Source: Tetrahymena elliotti 4EA
Lineage: Eukaryota; Ciliophora; Oligohymenophorea; Hymenostomatida; Tetrahymenidae
Direction of reading: 5' to 3'
DNA: 64,000 nt
NCBI GenBank assembly: GCA_000231825.2
Contig: JH720294.1
Span: forward strand, 1,182,995-1,246,994
Every line of letters begins with the position of its first letter. The stretch's first letter is position 1. The translations under genes were made by a program, and so were the position numbers. This document shows, piece by piece, positions 12,519 to 25,832 of the stretch. Below the pieces are notes generated by a model, which was given only the letters and a program-made list of their open reading frames with translations, did no database searches and was not told the origin of the DNA.

Positions 12519-15218
12519 AAAAATATTAATAATTTTAATTGATTTTAAGAACTTAATTATTAATTCAGGATTTTTTAATATCTTAAGAAATATTTAATTC
12601 TACTTTTTATGTTAATAATCCATACTCATTTTAAAATTATTAAAAAAAATACATTTGTTTTTTTTCTTTATGATAGAAAGAGTAAACTACTAAATAAAAA
12701 TTATTCTTTTAAAAATGGTATTTTGTTCTTTTTTTTGAGAAAGCAAAAACAAAGTCATAATAAAAATATGATTATTTTGCTATCATTTAGTTATTTTGAA
12801 AAAGTTAATGCAAAAAAAAAAGAATTTACCCAAAAATAATTTTATTTAAATTAGCTATTTCGTTCTATTTTTATTATTCAGATATATTAAAATTGAAATA
12901 AAAACAAATTTATTTATAAAATTGTATTTAAAAATATTGTTTTATGAATACTTTACTGCTTATTGGTTTTTTTATTTATAAAAAAGTGACTTTATTCTGG
13001 CAAAATAAAATAAAAATGAAAAAAAAATTTATTTATTTTTTTGAAATTGGGCTTTACTTTACAATTAAAAAAAGAAAATAAAACAAAAATTTGAATGTTT
13101 GATTGGGTAATTAATTACCTGATATTTATAAATCAGTTTTTTGTTTCTTAAATAAGAAAATTCAGTTTATTGTTATAAGAAATTACTATTAAAAATGGAT
13201 AAGATGCTATTTATTCTGGAAGGAGCAATAAATTAATATCAAAGTAAGAGATAATTTTTTGTTAATTTATTGAAAAAAAATAATTTTATTTGCTTTACTT
13301 TAAAACCAGCAAAAGTAGTAACATAGTACTCTTAGACAATAAAAAATAATAACATTAATTTAAATAAATAATTTATTAATCCAGTAAATAAGAATTAAAT
13401 TTATGTATAAGCAATTATATTAAAGATTAACAAAAATTGAAAACAAATATATTTAAATAAATGTAACATATTAAGTCTAAGGCAGTTATTATAGTAAATG
13501 CCAACTAATTTTTCAATAAACCTAGTAACAATAATTTAAATCATTTATTTGTTTACAAAGATCATAATAAACTTATTTTAATATATCAATAATAATTATT
13601 TCAACATGAAAGGAAACAATTTTTAAAATACAAGTCCATTTCTTTAAAGGATTAATATTAATTAATAATTTTTACCTATTATCCTTTAATCATAAAAATT
13701 TATTTGTTGAGAAAAAAAATGGATTAAAGATAAAAAATGTGATAGGAATGAATTTCTCGAATGATTTAAAGGTGAAATATCATAATTGTAATTAAAAACT
13801 ACATTTATGTCAATTAAAGTAACTGTAATTAATCCAAAAAATTTATAAAATAAGAATTAAATAATTTTTAATCAATCAAACAAAAATTAATATATTAATT
13901 GATTTTAAATAAATAAACAATTTTTATTTACAAAGATTATATTAAGAGAGTTGAAACTGTTTTTTTTTGAATAGTAAAATGTAACAAAAACATAAATGTT
14001 CTATTTGTTAATTAAATAACAATCAAATTAATTTATTTAGAAATTTTATAGAATCACATTATTAAAATGAATACAAAAAAAATATTTTATTTAAGGATAT
14101 TTATTAGTTTTAGATTAGAAGCAATTTATGCGTTACAATAACCTAAATAATTTACTTATTAATCAAGCAATTAAGAATAAAATTGACTCTAAAAAATAGA
14201 AAACAAATATTTTTAAATTTAAATATAAGATTACATGGAGAAAATATTTTAGAAATAATTGTGGAGCTCAAACTAATTAAATACAAATTTAAAAATTAAG
14301 ATAGATTATTTGTTTTTTTATTTGTTTAACATTATTCTCGAAAATTAAGATTAATAGATTGATTGATTAAATAATAAATATATATGAAGAGATATGAAAA
14401 AGATAATTTTGTATTATTACCTGAATACTATTTAAAATAGAATCAGCCGCTGGCTGGTTAGTTATTTAATCTGTGGGTCTAATTTTTAAATTATTAATAA
14501 CGAATGTTTTTTCTTGAAGATAGATTTTTTTTTTTTTTCATGAGATTAAGAAATGAAGAAGCCAAAAAAAAAATAGTTTCGTTGGTTCTAAAATTGATTT
14601 ATTTAATTTGATCAATTTAATAATTAATGAAAGTATTTCTTATAAAAATGTTGCATTGTGAAAAATACTGATAAAAAAATAAAACTGAATATAGGCGATA
14701 GGTAGAACGGTGATTTTTAATTAGTAAATTTATTCAATTTTAATCAAAATCACTAAGAGGCACTTTGTAAATTAATGTATTTTTTCGTTAAAATTATAAT
14801 AAGATATTTTGTAATTAAAAAGAAGAAATTTAGTTGAATAGCTTGTTTTTTCTTTTTATTTAGATTTTGATTAATAATGTTGATTTTAAATAGAATTAAC
14901 ATTTTTTTGGTTTGTTTGGATAAACGAGTATTTGTAAGATTGTTTTGTAGTTAGCTTGAAATAGTTACGAGTAAAGCAAGTAAAGTTTTGTTTGATTTGA
15001 CTGATTGATTTATTGATTTTGAATGATTTTTTGGAATTAGTACATTTTATAGTTATGAATTTACACAATTTTTTGATTAAGAAAAAGGTTTATGTAATTA
15101 CTTGAAAGTGTTAATTAATTAATCTAACAAATGATATTGCAAATATTAATTAATAGATTGAAGAGTTATTTATTGATATATTTATTTATTGATTTATCAA
15201 AATAATATACATTGTAAT
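12519..15218. other. AT-rich spacer
   Basis: About 2.7 kb of AT-rich DNA with poly-A/T runs and no supported gene on either strand. Short ORFs at 12609-12839 and on the minus strand near 15.0 kb have the Lys/Asn/Phe/Ile composition expected of non-coding AT-rich DNA. Confidence 0.6.
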
Positions 15219-18200
15219 ATGAATCAGTAGTCCTCCACAACAAAGAAGGAGCCTTAATTGATTCAGATTAGAGTTAAAAATCAAGAAAAAGACTTAGCTG
15301 AAGAAGATTTAATCTATTAGGAGGGATAGATTTTATCTGCGAAGAACTAGAAACTTGATTAACCTATTTTAGGTCAATTTAAATCAGATAAAAACTAATT
15401 ACCAGAAAAAAGTGTTAGTATTAATAAGCAGAATTTATAAAATGTAACAAGTCCAGATTATTATTAACAGACACAAGTATTGGAATCAAGCATGTATTTG
15501 AATGGTCCTCGATTTTAAGATTAAAATTCAAGTTCTGTCAAGTCTTTTTAAGAGGAAATCAAAAACAAAAAAGTAATTAAAAACTAGATAATAAACTCAG
15601 ATATGAGAAGTAAACTTAAAAATAGAAACAATGTTAGATAGAATTAGTAGTAGCAGATTTAATAATAGCATGCTCAGTAATAACAATAAAATAATTTTTA
15701 TGAATAAGCCTCCCCTAGTAGGAGAACCAATAAAGCCAATTTAAACTAACAAAATATATAAAACAATAAAGAAGAAATTAATACAATAAAAGAAGAGTCT
15801 GAAAGGATTTTAAGAAGCACGATAAGGAAAGCTAGCAGCAAAGATTATGATAGTGAGTAGAAATCACCTTTTGATGCTTCATAAATTTAAAACAACTCAC
15901 ATAATTTTGATGAGATTCTCACAGTGAGCTAGAAAATAAAAAAATCAAAAAGAAATAATTCAAAAGAAGACTTAGGAATGCAAAGAGGCAGATTTCATGA
16001 AAGTTTTCCTAATTTTAATGGAGGAAATTCAACATTTAATTAGATTCCAGAAGATTTTAATATGAAAGGAGGTGGCTATTTTTCAAGAGATGACAATAAA
16101 AAGGGAACAATTATTAGTGGTGGAAGTAGAAATTAGCAAGATAGAATGAAGATCTCTCTTAATAATACGAGGCAGTTAAATGTCCCTTCTTAATAATCTA
16201 TTGGTACTGACGATAATTTTAAAAATCTAACACTTTAAGTTCCAAATACTAAGACGAATTAGAAAGAATCCTAATAATCTCCTAGAAGCAAATAATTTTT
16301 AGCTAATTAATCTAAATCTGCTTCACAAAGCTCCTTACACAAAGATAGTCCTTCCAAGGGAAATTAAGAACCGTCAAAAGGTTTCTTTTCATTTTTCACT
16401 AATTTGTTGAGATTAAAACCAAAAAGTAATTCAAATACTCCTGTTAATAAGGTAAATCCATTACCTAGTATGCTACAACAATCCTCTCACTATTCAAACG
16501 CAACATCAAACATCTATTAAAATAATAGTAATATTGGAATGAGCTAATAAATTAACAATCCAAATGCAAATGCAAGCTAAGTCAACATTCCAGCTGAAAT
16601 AAATCCTGGTACAAATTGGAATTTTGTGAAAAAGCTAGCAAAAGTAAAAAAATTCATTGACTCGATAAAAATATCTAGCGTGTATTAGTCATTCTATAAA
16701 GTGAAAAAATATCATCTCGATTTGATTGGAGATTCATCTGATTTTAACATAGTTATTCAACAATATAATCAAAAAAATTCAAATAGTATACATCTTACTG
16801 AAGCGGAGATATAAAAGCTAAAAAAAAATAATCAATAAAATTTCCATAAATCATTTATTTTGTGGATAGAAAATTTGAGCTCACACCTTCCAATATTTCT
16901 TCCTCACCAGCCTCTAATAAATTGGTTTAAGGTTTTATTGCTATTTATTTCTATTATTACATTGGTTTATGTTCCTCTCAAAGGCTCTTTTGGTTTAATA
17001 GTTGGTATAAACTCTCCTGAATTTTATTTCATATTTCTATTGCCATTCTTATTGTATATTTCTGAAATATTTGTTGCTCTTAACACTGCTTATTACGAAG
17101 AAGGAGATATTTAAATGAATAGAGTGAAAATTATTTAACAGTATTTCAAAAATATGTTCTTTGTTGATTTGATTACAACCATTTCAATTTATTTTCTTTA
17201 CGTTGAGCAGAAACTTTATTTTGTTTTCTTAGTTATGTTTAAAATCTTCAGGATAGGAGCCTATAGAAGAGATATCAATGAGTATTTTTACATTTAATAA
17301 AGATCAAATACATTGTACACTCTTGTTAATCTTATTGTAAGTGTTATTTTAGTTGCTCACTATTTTGCTTGTGGCTTTAATTATATAGCTGTCATTGAAG
17401 AAGATTACTATAATACTCATAGCTGGGTTTAAGATTTAAATATAGATTAAAATTGGCTCTCTCGCTACATTAATGCAATTTATTTTTCATTCATTACAAT
17501 GGTTACAGTAGGATTTGGTGATATTAAACCTACAACTGATGCAGAAAAAGTTTATGTTACTCTAGTCGCTTTGATTTCATCTCTTATTTTTGCTTATACA
17601 GTTAACACCATAGGAACTGTTTTCTAAGAAATAGCCCAGTAAGAAGCAGAATACAAGTAAATGAAACTTTTATTTAAATTTATAAAAAATTGATTCTGAT
17701 ATTTTCAAATAAAAAGCAATTCTGAAAATGTTTTAATTTATTTTTAGGCATTTATTTTTGTTAGTTATTAAACTTATTTTAAATTATTAAAAGGGCTTAG
17801 AAGTATCATTTGTCTATTTACATGAGATCTCGATCTATAAATTAATAGTTGCAGACAAGAGTTATGAAATATCTGGATCATATGATTCATAAATAACTGG
17901 AATCTCCTTAAAAAGGTTAGGAAATATTAAAAAAAATGTCAAAGAAAATTAGAGATGAAATTTATAAAGACTTTTATGGAAAAATTCTTTAAAATTCTAA
18001 AATGTTTAAATTTAATTTTAGTGAAAATTTTTTGAAAGATTTGACTGTATAAATGAAAGAAATTATTTGTCGTCCAGGAGAAATTATTTTCACTTTAAAC
18101 GAATGCGATAACCGTATATTTTTCATAAACAAAGGGGAAGTCTAGCTTTTTTTAGAAAAATACAAAAGAAAAGATGAATAAGACAACTATTCTTATGATA

Positions 18201-21200
18201 TTCTAACAGTAATTATTTCTACTTAAAATATATTTTTCTGAAAGATTTTCTTTCTTGTTATTAAATTAATTAAAATGTAACTGTTTGTTTTTAATATAGA
18301 AAGGAGATATTTTTGGTGAACAAAGCTTCTTTACTTCTAAGTTGAGAGAAACTAGTGCAAAGAGTCTAACAGTTTCTCATTTAATTTATTGCACATATGA
18401 CGATTTTGTTGAAGTATTAAAACAGTTTCCAAAAGATCATGTAAATATTTTATTTTTTAGAATTAGATTAATTAATATTAAATTTTATTTAAAAAAAGGA
18501 GAAGTTTTGCTAAATGAAGGATGAAATTTTGAATTATGGGGAATAACTAAACACAAGGTGCACTGCTTGCTAGAAATTCCGTCACTCTATTTTCAATTGT
18601 CCATATGTACATCTGAAGACGAGGAGAGAAAATGTTATACATAGACATATTCGTTCTATTCCTAATGAAAGAGGGAAACCAGAAAGTGATCGTAGAAAAG
18701 AAAAGATCAATACATTGAAAATTTGTTAAGTTGTGAAGATAAAACTCAGAAAATTAAGGAAAATGTACATTTCGAAGCAGAATAAAAAAAATAAAGAAGA
18801 GGAAACAAATATTTAACTTGACGATAATAAGGCAGGCTATTTGATAAATGTTAAAAAGACTTATGAAGAAGATGAAGAATCATCCGATTCAGTTATTTCT
18901 GAAAAACCTTATGAGCTTAGGAAAATTTCAGATAAAAAGTTCTTCTAAGCAAATCCTAGATTATTTTTAGATTAATATGGCTAAGTTTGTATTTAAAATG
19001 AAGAAGATGAATAGTATGATGATTAAGAGGAGGAAGAGGATGAATTTTAAGATGACTCAAGAGAGATTTAGATGTTAGAAGATGAAGATGATGGAATCAT
19101 TGAAGATTAAATAGATGGAGAAGACGATTATAATCAAGATAGTATTTACAGTAGTGAAAATAGTTAGAATTAAGGAGACAATAGCTCCTCATCAAATGGA
19201 AGTGAATTCTCTAATGATGATGAATAAGAAAAAGCTAATTTGAATAAAAGAAGATAAAGTTAAGAACTTTAAAATGTTAATCTTCATTTTGCAAAAAGAG
19301 ATAGTATTTTCAAAGCTTAAGAGATAGAAAAAAGGAGAGTAAGCTCTTTAAGCTAAAGGTTTATTGCTAATGCTCAATTAGATAAATAAAGGGAGAGAAA
19401 TACTTCTATTGATTTAGATGCTTAGCAATAAAAATTAAACTAAAAAAAGAAGCCAAGTGAAGTATTTAATCCAAGAGATTTTATGAGGAAGCAAACCAAA
19501 AATTATACTGTGAAAATAAAAGGTTTTTAATCTTAAAAGTAGCAATAAGATTCTCTTCATGAATTTGAGAGAAAAGATAGAAAAAATATTTCAAAGACGC
19601 TACCTAATCCATAACTAGCTACAATTAATGTTTACAAAGCAAATGCTTTAGAAAAAAATAAAAATGATTATGAAAAAAACAGTTAAAGAACAAACAACCT
19701 CACTGTTTCACCGATGTCTCCAAATTCTACAGCAATGAAGTCTAATTAAGCAATAAATATAAACATATAAAAAGAATAATTCATCAACGAATTTTAGGCA
19801 AAAAATAATTAGTAAAGATCTAACACACCAATAAACTAATAATTAAAGGTTTTTGTTGAAAATTCTGATAACTTTAATTAAACTAATTTTTATTCTAACT
19901 TGAATTCAAATAATCACTCTAAAACTACGTCAATTAATGAACCAATATCTTATAATATCAATGTGAACTAAAATTATTCCAAAAATAATAACAATGAATA
20001 GTAATAAAACATGAAACAATAAAACTTTTAATATGAATAATAAGCGAAGGAAAGAAGAAATTTAGTTCCTTCAATTGATAATTAAACTCTTCAAATCATG
20101 GAAGATCCTAATGAAATTATAAGCTTGTCTCATATATCAAAATCTTAAAACATAAAAGGAACTTTGGATCATATATAGGAAAGGTAACATTAAGAAAATC
20201 CTAGTCAGTAGCATGCATAAAGTGGATTTTCACATAGCCAGGGAGAAAATGAAAGTGAGTAAAGTATAGCATTACAGATTGATTAAAATAAAAAAGGGAA
20301 AAATCAAATAGAATAATAAACTTAATCACCAAAATAAGTAGAAGGATAAAACAAAAAAAAATAATTTAAAGAGGAATAAATTGATTAAGTAAAAGAAGAA
20401 AATAATAATTCAGCATAAAATAATTTAGATTCTTCTTAAAATAGTAACAAAGCATAAAATTATAAAGAATAGAATAAGTTAATGTTTAAGGGGAGCATTT
20501 TCTCTTTGAAAATAGCTGGTTTGGCAAACAAAAACAACAAAAATAAATAAAATGAAATTCAAGATCAAAATTTAGAAATGTAAAATAAAAAGCAAACAAC
20601 TTAAAATAGCTAGTTTAGTCTTGAGTCTTGTGATGGGTTTGATGATCTCAATAATAGCATAAACAATGTAAGCATATCTCCTCAAACACCTTAATTACAT
20701 CACAGAGTAAAGGATTTAAAAGAAAAAAAGGGAAGAAAAGGATCCACTAAAGCGATTGAAAGTACTCAAAGAAGGAAATCCAAAAAAGAATCAGAAAAAT
20801 TTGACAAAATTTAAAATGATTAATTGAACTAATCTCAAAAAGACTTTTTTAAACAAAATAAAAATGCTGAAGACAAAAAATAAAAAAAAAGAAATAGTTC
20901 AAATGCAAATAAGATCCATTAAATACAATCTAAAAATCGTTCTTCACAAGAATAAGATTTAAATAGCATCGAACTCAGACATGATAAATCTACTGACTCT
21001 GTCCATTCTTCAAACAGCAGTCCTAAAAACCCCAAACTTACTTTAGAGAGAAAAGACTCTATATTTGCTAAATAGAACAATGCCAATTCAAAAGATGTAC
21101 AAAGTATTCTAAAACGTAAAAAATCTATAAATCTGTACATTAATACACAAGAAATTTCTCAACAATCTCTTCAAGTTTAAGTTTAAAAAACACCTTAAAC

Positions 21201-23796
21201 AGCTACCAACAAACTACCATTTATGAGAAAGTAAACCAACAAATCAGAAACTCCTCGCCACCAAAATAACAACAAACCATAAAACGAAACCGATTCAGAT
21301 TTCTAAATGCAAGACAAAGTAAACAATTTATCTGTCTCTCAAATTTTACTTTTTAATTTTACTGATTCAAAATATTTTTAAAGAAAACAAAAATAAAATA
21401 ATGTTTTCAACTTTATTTATTTTTAATTTATTCAAAAGTAGTTCGATCAAAATTATTTTTTTAAATAAATTCTTTCCATTAATATTTTTCCTTTTTAATT
21501 TTTAATTTAAAAATTTAATAATAATTTTTTTTACTTTCAAAACCTATTAAAATTTATTAAGTGATTTCCAATTATTATATCTTTTAGTTGAAATAATTAA
21601 TTACTTATTCAACAATTGAATATCAGAGTGATACACATTAACTTTGGCTGATTAATATTAATATTTTAATGATATTTTTTTTTCATTTTTATTGAATTGA
21701 AAACTAAATTTAATAATTTTTTTTAGCAAAAAAGGAAAGACAAAAAGACAAGAATTTTGACAACAATAATTTCTCCTACTTTAGAAAATAACCAAAAATA
21801 AGGATTAAAAGTAAATAATAATTTTGGACAAATGTTAAATTAGGCTAAGACTACCGGGAATTTTTTAATTCCCAAAAGTTAAGGTAATTTGTTTATACCT
21901 CCAAGTAGTAATTTGATAGTGCCTATGAGTTAAAACAACATTATGCACATTCCTAATAATAACAGAATTCAATAAGACAATATCTTAGAGGATAAAGAAA
22001 GAAAAATTCCATTGAAGAGAAAGATAACTAATTTAAGTGATACATCAAATCATATGGAAGTCCTATAAATTCCAATTCCTTAAATACAAATAAATAATGG
22101 CTCAAATAATGCAAACTCAAATACAAACTCTTATGGAATCTCTATTAACAAGAATAACTCACTTGGTTAAAATACTAATTCATACATTTAAAATACATCT
22201 TCTTCTCAATAGAGTCAGTACTTAAAACAGCTAAGCTTCAAGAATCAAATAGATTTTAGTTCAGCTTGGATGTAAGTCTAATAATCGTAATAGCAAAACA
22301 ATTTAAACCAACAATAAAATAGTATTTAACCATCTTAAAAGAGTGCAAATTTATTATAAGTCCCAAACAAAATGTCTTTTCCCTATTCAAATAATGAAAT
22401 GATTGGAAACAATTAAAACTCTTAACAACAAGCTTCTCAATCTCAAGGATAGTAATCATAGTAATAGCAATCAAGCCCCAACCACACTTTCTAAAATCAA
22501 TTATCTATCAATTCATATTTGAATAGTAACAATAATATTTTTGCTTTAAATAATAATCCAGTCAATAACCAGTCTCATAATTAACTCAAATAATTTAATC
22601 ATTAACAATCTCTTAGTTTAGCATAGAATTAATCTAATTAGCAAGCTCATCCAATTTAATCAAGCAATTAGATTTAAAATTAACAGTAAACTTAATAGCT
22701 ATAATCAGCAAGAGGAGAATAACAGTAATAAGTTAATCAAGCATAAAACCAATAATCTTTACAAAATATCTAATTCTAAAATTTCTAACAATTCTAATAA
22801 TCTTATCCTATTAACTTTTAAAATATGGCTATGAATATGATGCTCTTACCAACTACAAATACAAACTTTGCAGAAAACTATTATGCTGATAATAATGTTC
22901 GTGGCTAAGATTATTATAGCTAAAAAACATTATTTTTATATGATTTTGATAGGATGAAAGAGTTTACTAACTATTTCCCTCATAACAACTACACTCTAGT
23001 CTGCAAAGAGAAGAAGAGAGTAGTTAATAGAAAGAATTACTTTGTTAATAAAAAGATGGGTAATTCAACAAGAAATATTATGTAAAATAAAAATCCAATG
23101 GCTCATCCATCACCAAGAGGAAATTTAATGATGATGAATGGATTTAGTGCTTCCTTTCGTGGTGCTATTAATAGAAATGATAGAGTTATATCAACATAAG
23201 GACATAGTGGCAGCTAAAATAACATTGCAAATAGCAATAATGTAAGTGTGATAAAAGATAACTAAAATGATTTACATACTTCTGGTTCTTTAGCAGATAA
23301 ACTCAAACATAAATTATAAAAAGCAACTGAATAACTTATTCACAGTAAACGTAATTCAGGAAGAGCTAGTACAAAGTAAAGATCTAAAGGAGGAGAAGTA
23401 TTAATGGTATCAAACTTTAACACCCATGCACCACCAAGAAACTCTTCTTTCTTCCAAATAAGCAATATTAATTTAGAAGGTGAGGAGAAGAAAAATACAA
23501 ATGGTAACAGTTTAGAAATTTAAAAAGATGATCATAAACATCGCACTAATTCCTTACATTTAGATTCTAAGATATCTGAAACACCTAATTTAGAAGAAAT
23601 TGAACACAATGAAACTATACAAAAAGATTAATTGCTTATCAACAAATAATCAGGAGATAACATTTAAATTAGCAATTTTGCTTTTTTAAATAACATTGAA
23701 TCTGATTAGTTTGGTTATAAATAAAAAACAAATTCAATATCAATTGAATAACCTATGATGACAGATGCAGAAAGTAAAAAGAATCAAGCAAAATGA
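15219..23796 (+). CDS. Giant voltage/cyclic-nucleotide-gated-type K+ channel
   Basis: Five exons (15219-17656, 17794-18208, 18300-18440, 18499-21318, 21727-23796) give about 2627 aa with all phases consistent. Residues 1-540 are polar and Gln/Asn/Ser-rich. From about 546 there is a six-helix channel core: S1 (INWFKVLLLFISIITLVY), further helices including an S4-like stretch (FKIFRIGAYRR), and a pore with TMVTVGFGD near residue 761, the K+-selectivity signature. A C-linker (YMRSRSINQQLQTRVMKYL) and a cyclic-nucleotide-binding-like fold (PGEIIF...GEVQLF...GDIFGEQSFF, about 899-975) follow, then FPKDHEKFCQMKDEI and a Cys-containing patch. The remaining roughly 1600 residues are acidic, then Gln/Asn-rich. 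The phosphate-cassette Arg is present (KLRETSAKS) but the canonical RTA is not, so nucleotide binding is uncertain. It acts in a membrane, plausibly plasma or ciliary. Confidence 0.88.
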
Positions 23797-25832
23797 AAGA
23801 ATTAAGTAAACTAATAAATAAATTATCAATCACCTAATTAAATAAAATAAAAATTTTTCATTTCCTCAATGAATAAGTAAAAATAATAAATAAATTAATC
23901 CTTACAATTTAATTATCAAACAAGTTGTATAAATTAGATTAATTTTAATTCATTTTCAAGCATTCATTTTGAAAGGTTAAAGCTTTTATATTTTAATAAA
24001 ATTAACTAAAATAATTTGAAACATTTTATGAAAGCATATTGAAAAATGCCAATATATTAATTACAATAAAAATCTCAAAATAAAAAAAATAAACACACTT
24101 ATATCAATAGTTATTATATTTAATCAACATTATCTATCACTTATTCTATCTTTTTATTATTGTTTTATATTTTAGTCCAATTTAGAAATAAAAATTCACT
24201 TTTCTATCTAATAAAATCACTTATCGTTTTTATGATCGAAATAAATAATAGTATCATCTTTTTTGCAAATAAGCATATTAATTAAAATTTATATTTTAAT
24301 ATCATTTAAAAAATAAAGTTTTATCTTTCTTTAAAAACACAGTTTTATCAAATTCTCTTTTAAAGGATTAAATATTTTTAAAAATAATCTAAAATTTACA
24401 GAAACAAATTCTTTTTATTAAATAAATAAAGAATTACAATAAAATTAAATACTCTCATAAGTTTTTAACCTTTAGCATTTAATTTAAATATTATTTTTAT
24501 AAAAGCGATCTTTTTTATTTTTCCTTTTTAGAATAGATTAATATTAAAAAATCATTTGCTCATTATGGATGTAAAGTTCATTTCAAAAACCTTATTTAAT
24601 AAATTTAAATTTTAAGGCTGATAAATTAAATATTGGGATATTAAATATGTGGTTTGAGATTTTGTGTGTAAATATTTGAGTTTTAAAATTGTAAAACGAG
24701 AAATTTAAAAAATAGACAAGAAAGAACTTAATAGATGTTATATATCCGTTTATAAAAGAAAAGTTAATGAAAGAAGAATTTTAATAATTAGAATAGAGAG
24801 AAATACAAAGACAAATAAATAAATAAATATTCAGTTAAACGAAGACTGATGCAATATTAAGAGGTATTATAAATATTGCGTCATGAAACAATTATTAATT
24901 TTTAAGTGTAGTTTTTAATATGAGATTATTATAAAAAAAGAAAAAATTATAATAAAAGATAAATAAGATTAGATTATAACACTGATTATTTAGTTGATAA
25001 TGATAGATAATATGCTGAATTTTTCAAATACTAGAAATAAGCTAAAAGCAAAAATATATCTATTAAAAATAGCAACAGGATTTACATGAATAAAACAAAA
25101 AACTCACAGAAATTATATCAAATTTATTTAATAATTTAAAAGCTAGTTTATGTAGATGAATTACTCGTTCTCGTCAATCTCAACCTATTTAATTATAAAA
25201 TATTTCAATTAATAAAAGTTAATTTAAATAAATTAAATTATTTACCTTTATTATTACAACCCCAATAAAGGTGGGATAAATCGGAGACAGAGGTAGCACA
25301 GCCGGTGCTATATCGTTTTTAAATACATTTTAATTTTCATTAATTTTGTACGAAGTTCATCTATAAACCTTTGTTGTTTTGTTTTGCTGGTACATAGAAA
25401 TAATCAATTTTTTATTTATCAATAGTTTCTATTAATTGGTTTTTTTTTTTTTTTTTCATGTAAGTTATCTCAATATAATTTAATATTAAATAAGTCCTTC
25501 ATCACTTTTTTGAATCTTTAAATTTAAAACCAGTTCTTCTTTTTAAGCTATTGAATGAAGATAGCTTGATTGAATGTATTAACAATTAATCAGTCAATCA
25601 ATCACTTCATCCTCACTGACTGAAATTGATGTAAACAGACAACTCATTAAAAGTTTCTGTCTACTCAATTTAACTCTTTTCTCTCCCTAAATAATTTTTT
25701 ACCAGTCTCTTCATATAATTTGTTGCTATGTAAAGATTTAATCAATATAAGAAATTTTAATTATAATTATAGTGTTTTATATATAGTTTGTTTTTTAGTT
25801 TTTTGGAGGAGGAGATTTTGTTGAGTTTTTTC
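23797..25832. other. Convergent intergenic spacer between channel and nuclease-like genes
   Basis: The flanking genes converge, so this 2 kb contains two 3' ends. It is AT-rich throughout except for the compact GC-richer island at 25245-25320, described separately. No protein-coding signal was found. Confidence 0.6.
25245..25320. other. GC-richer island with two hairpins, possible small RNA
   Basis: Two perfect inverted repeats sit about 20 nt apart inside AT-rich DNA. CCTTTATT (25245-25252) pairs with AATAAAGG (25264-25271) around an 11-nt loop. TAGCAC (25294-25299) pairs with GTGCTA (25305-25310) around a 5-nt loop. A T5 run at 25316-25320 follows on the plus strand and could act as a Pol III terminator. 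TAGCACAGCCGG resembles a Pol III A box, but no B box or tRNA cloverleaf can be drawn, and no H/ACA boxes fit. The class is unknown. Confidence 0.3.

Noticed and set aside
25245..25320. tRNA gene
   Set aside because: The A-box-like motif is present but the D loop would be too short, there is no B box, and a T run interrupts it.
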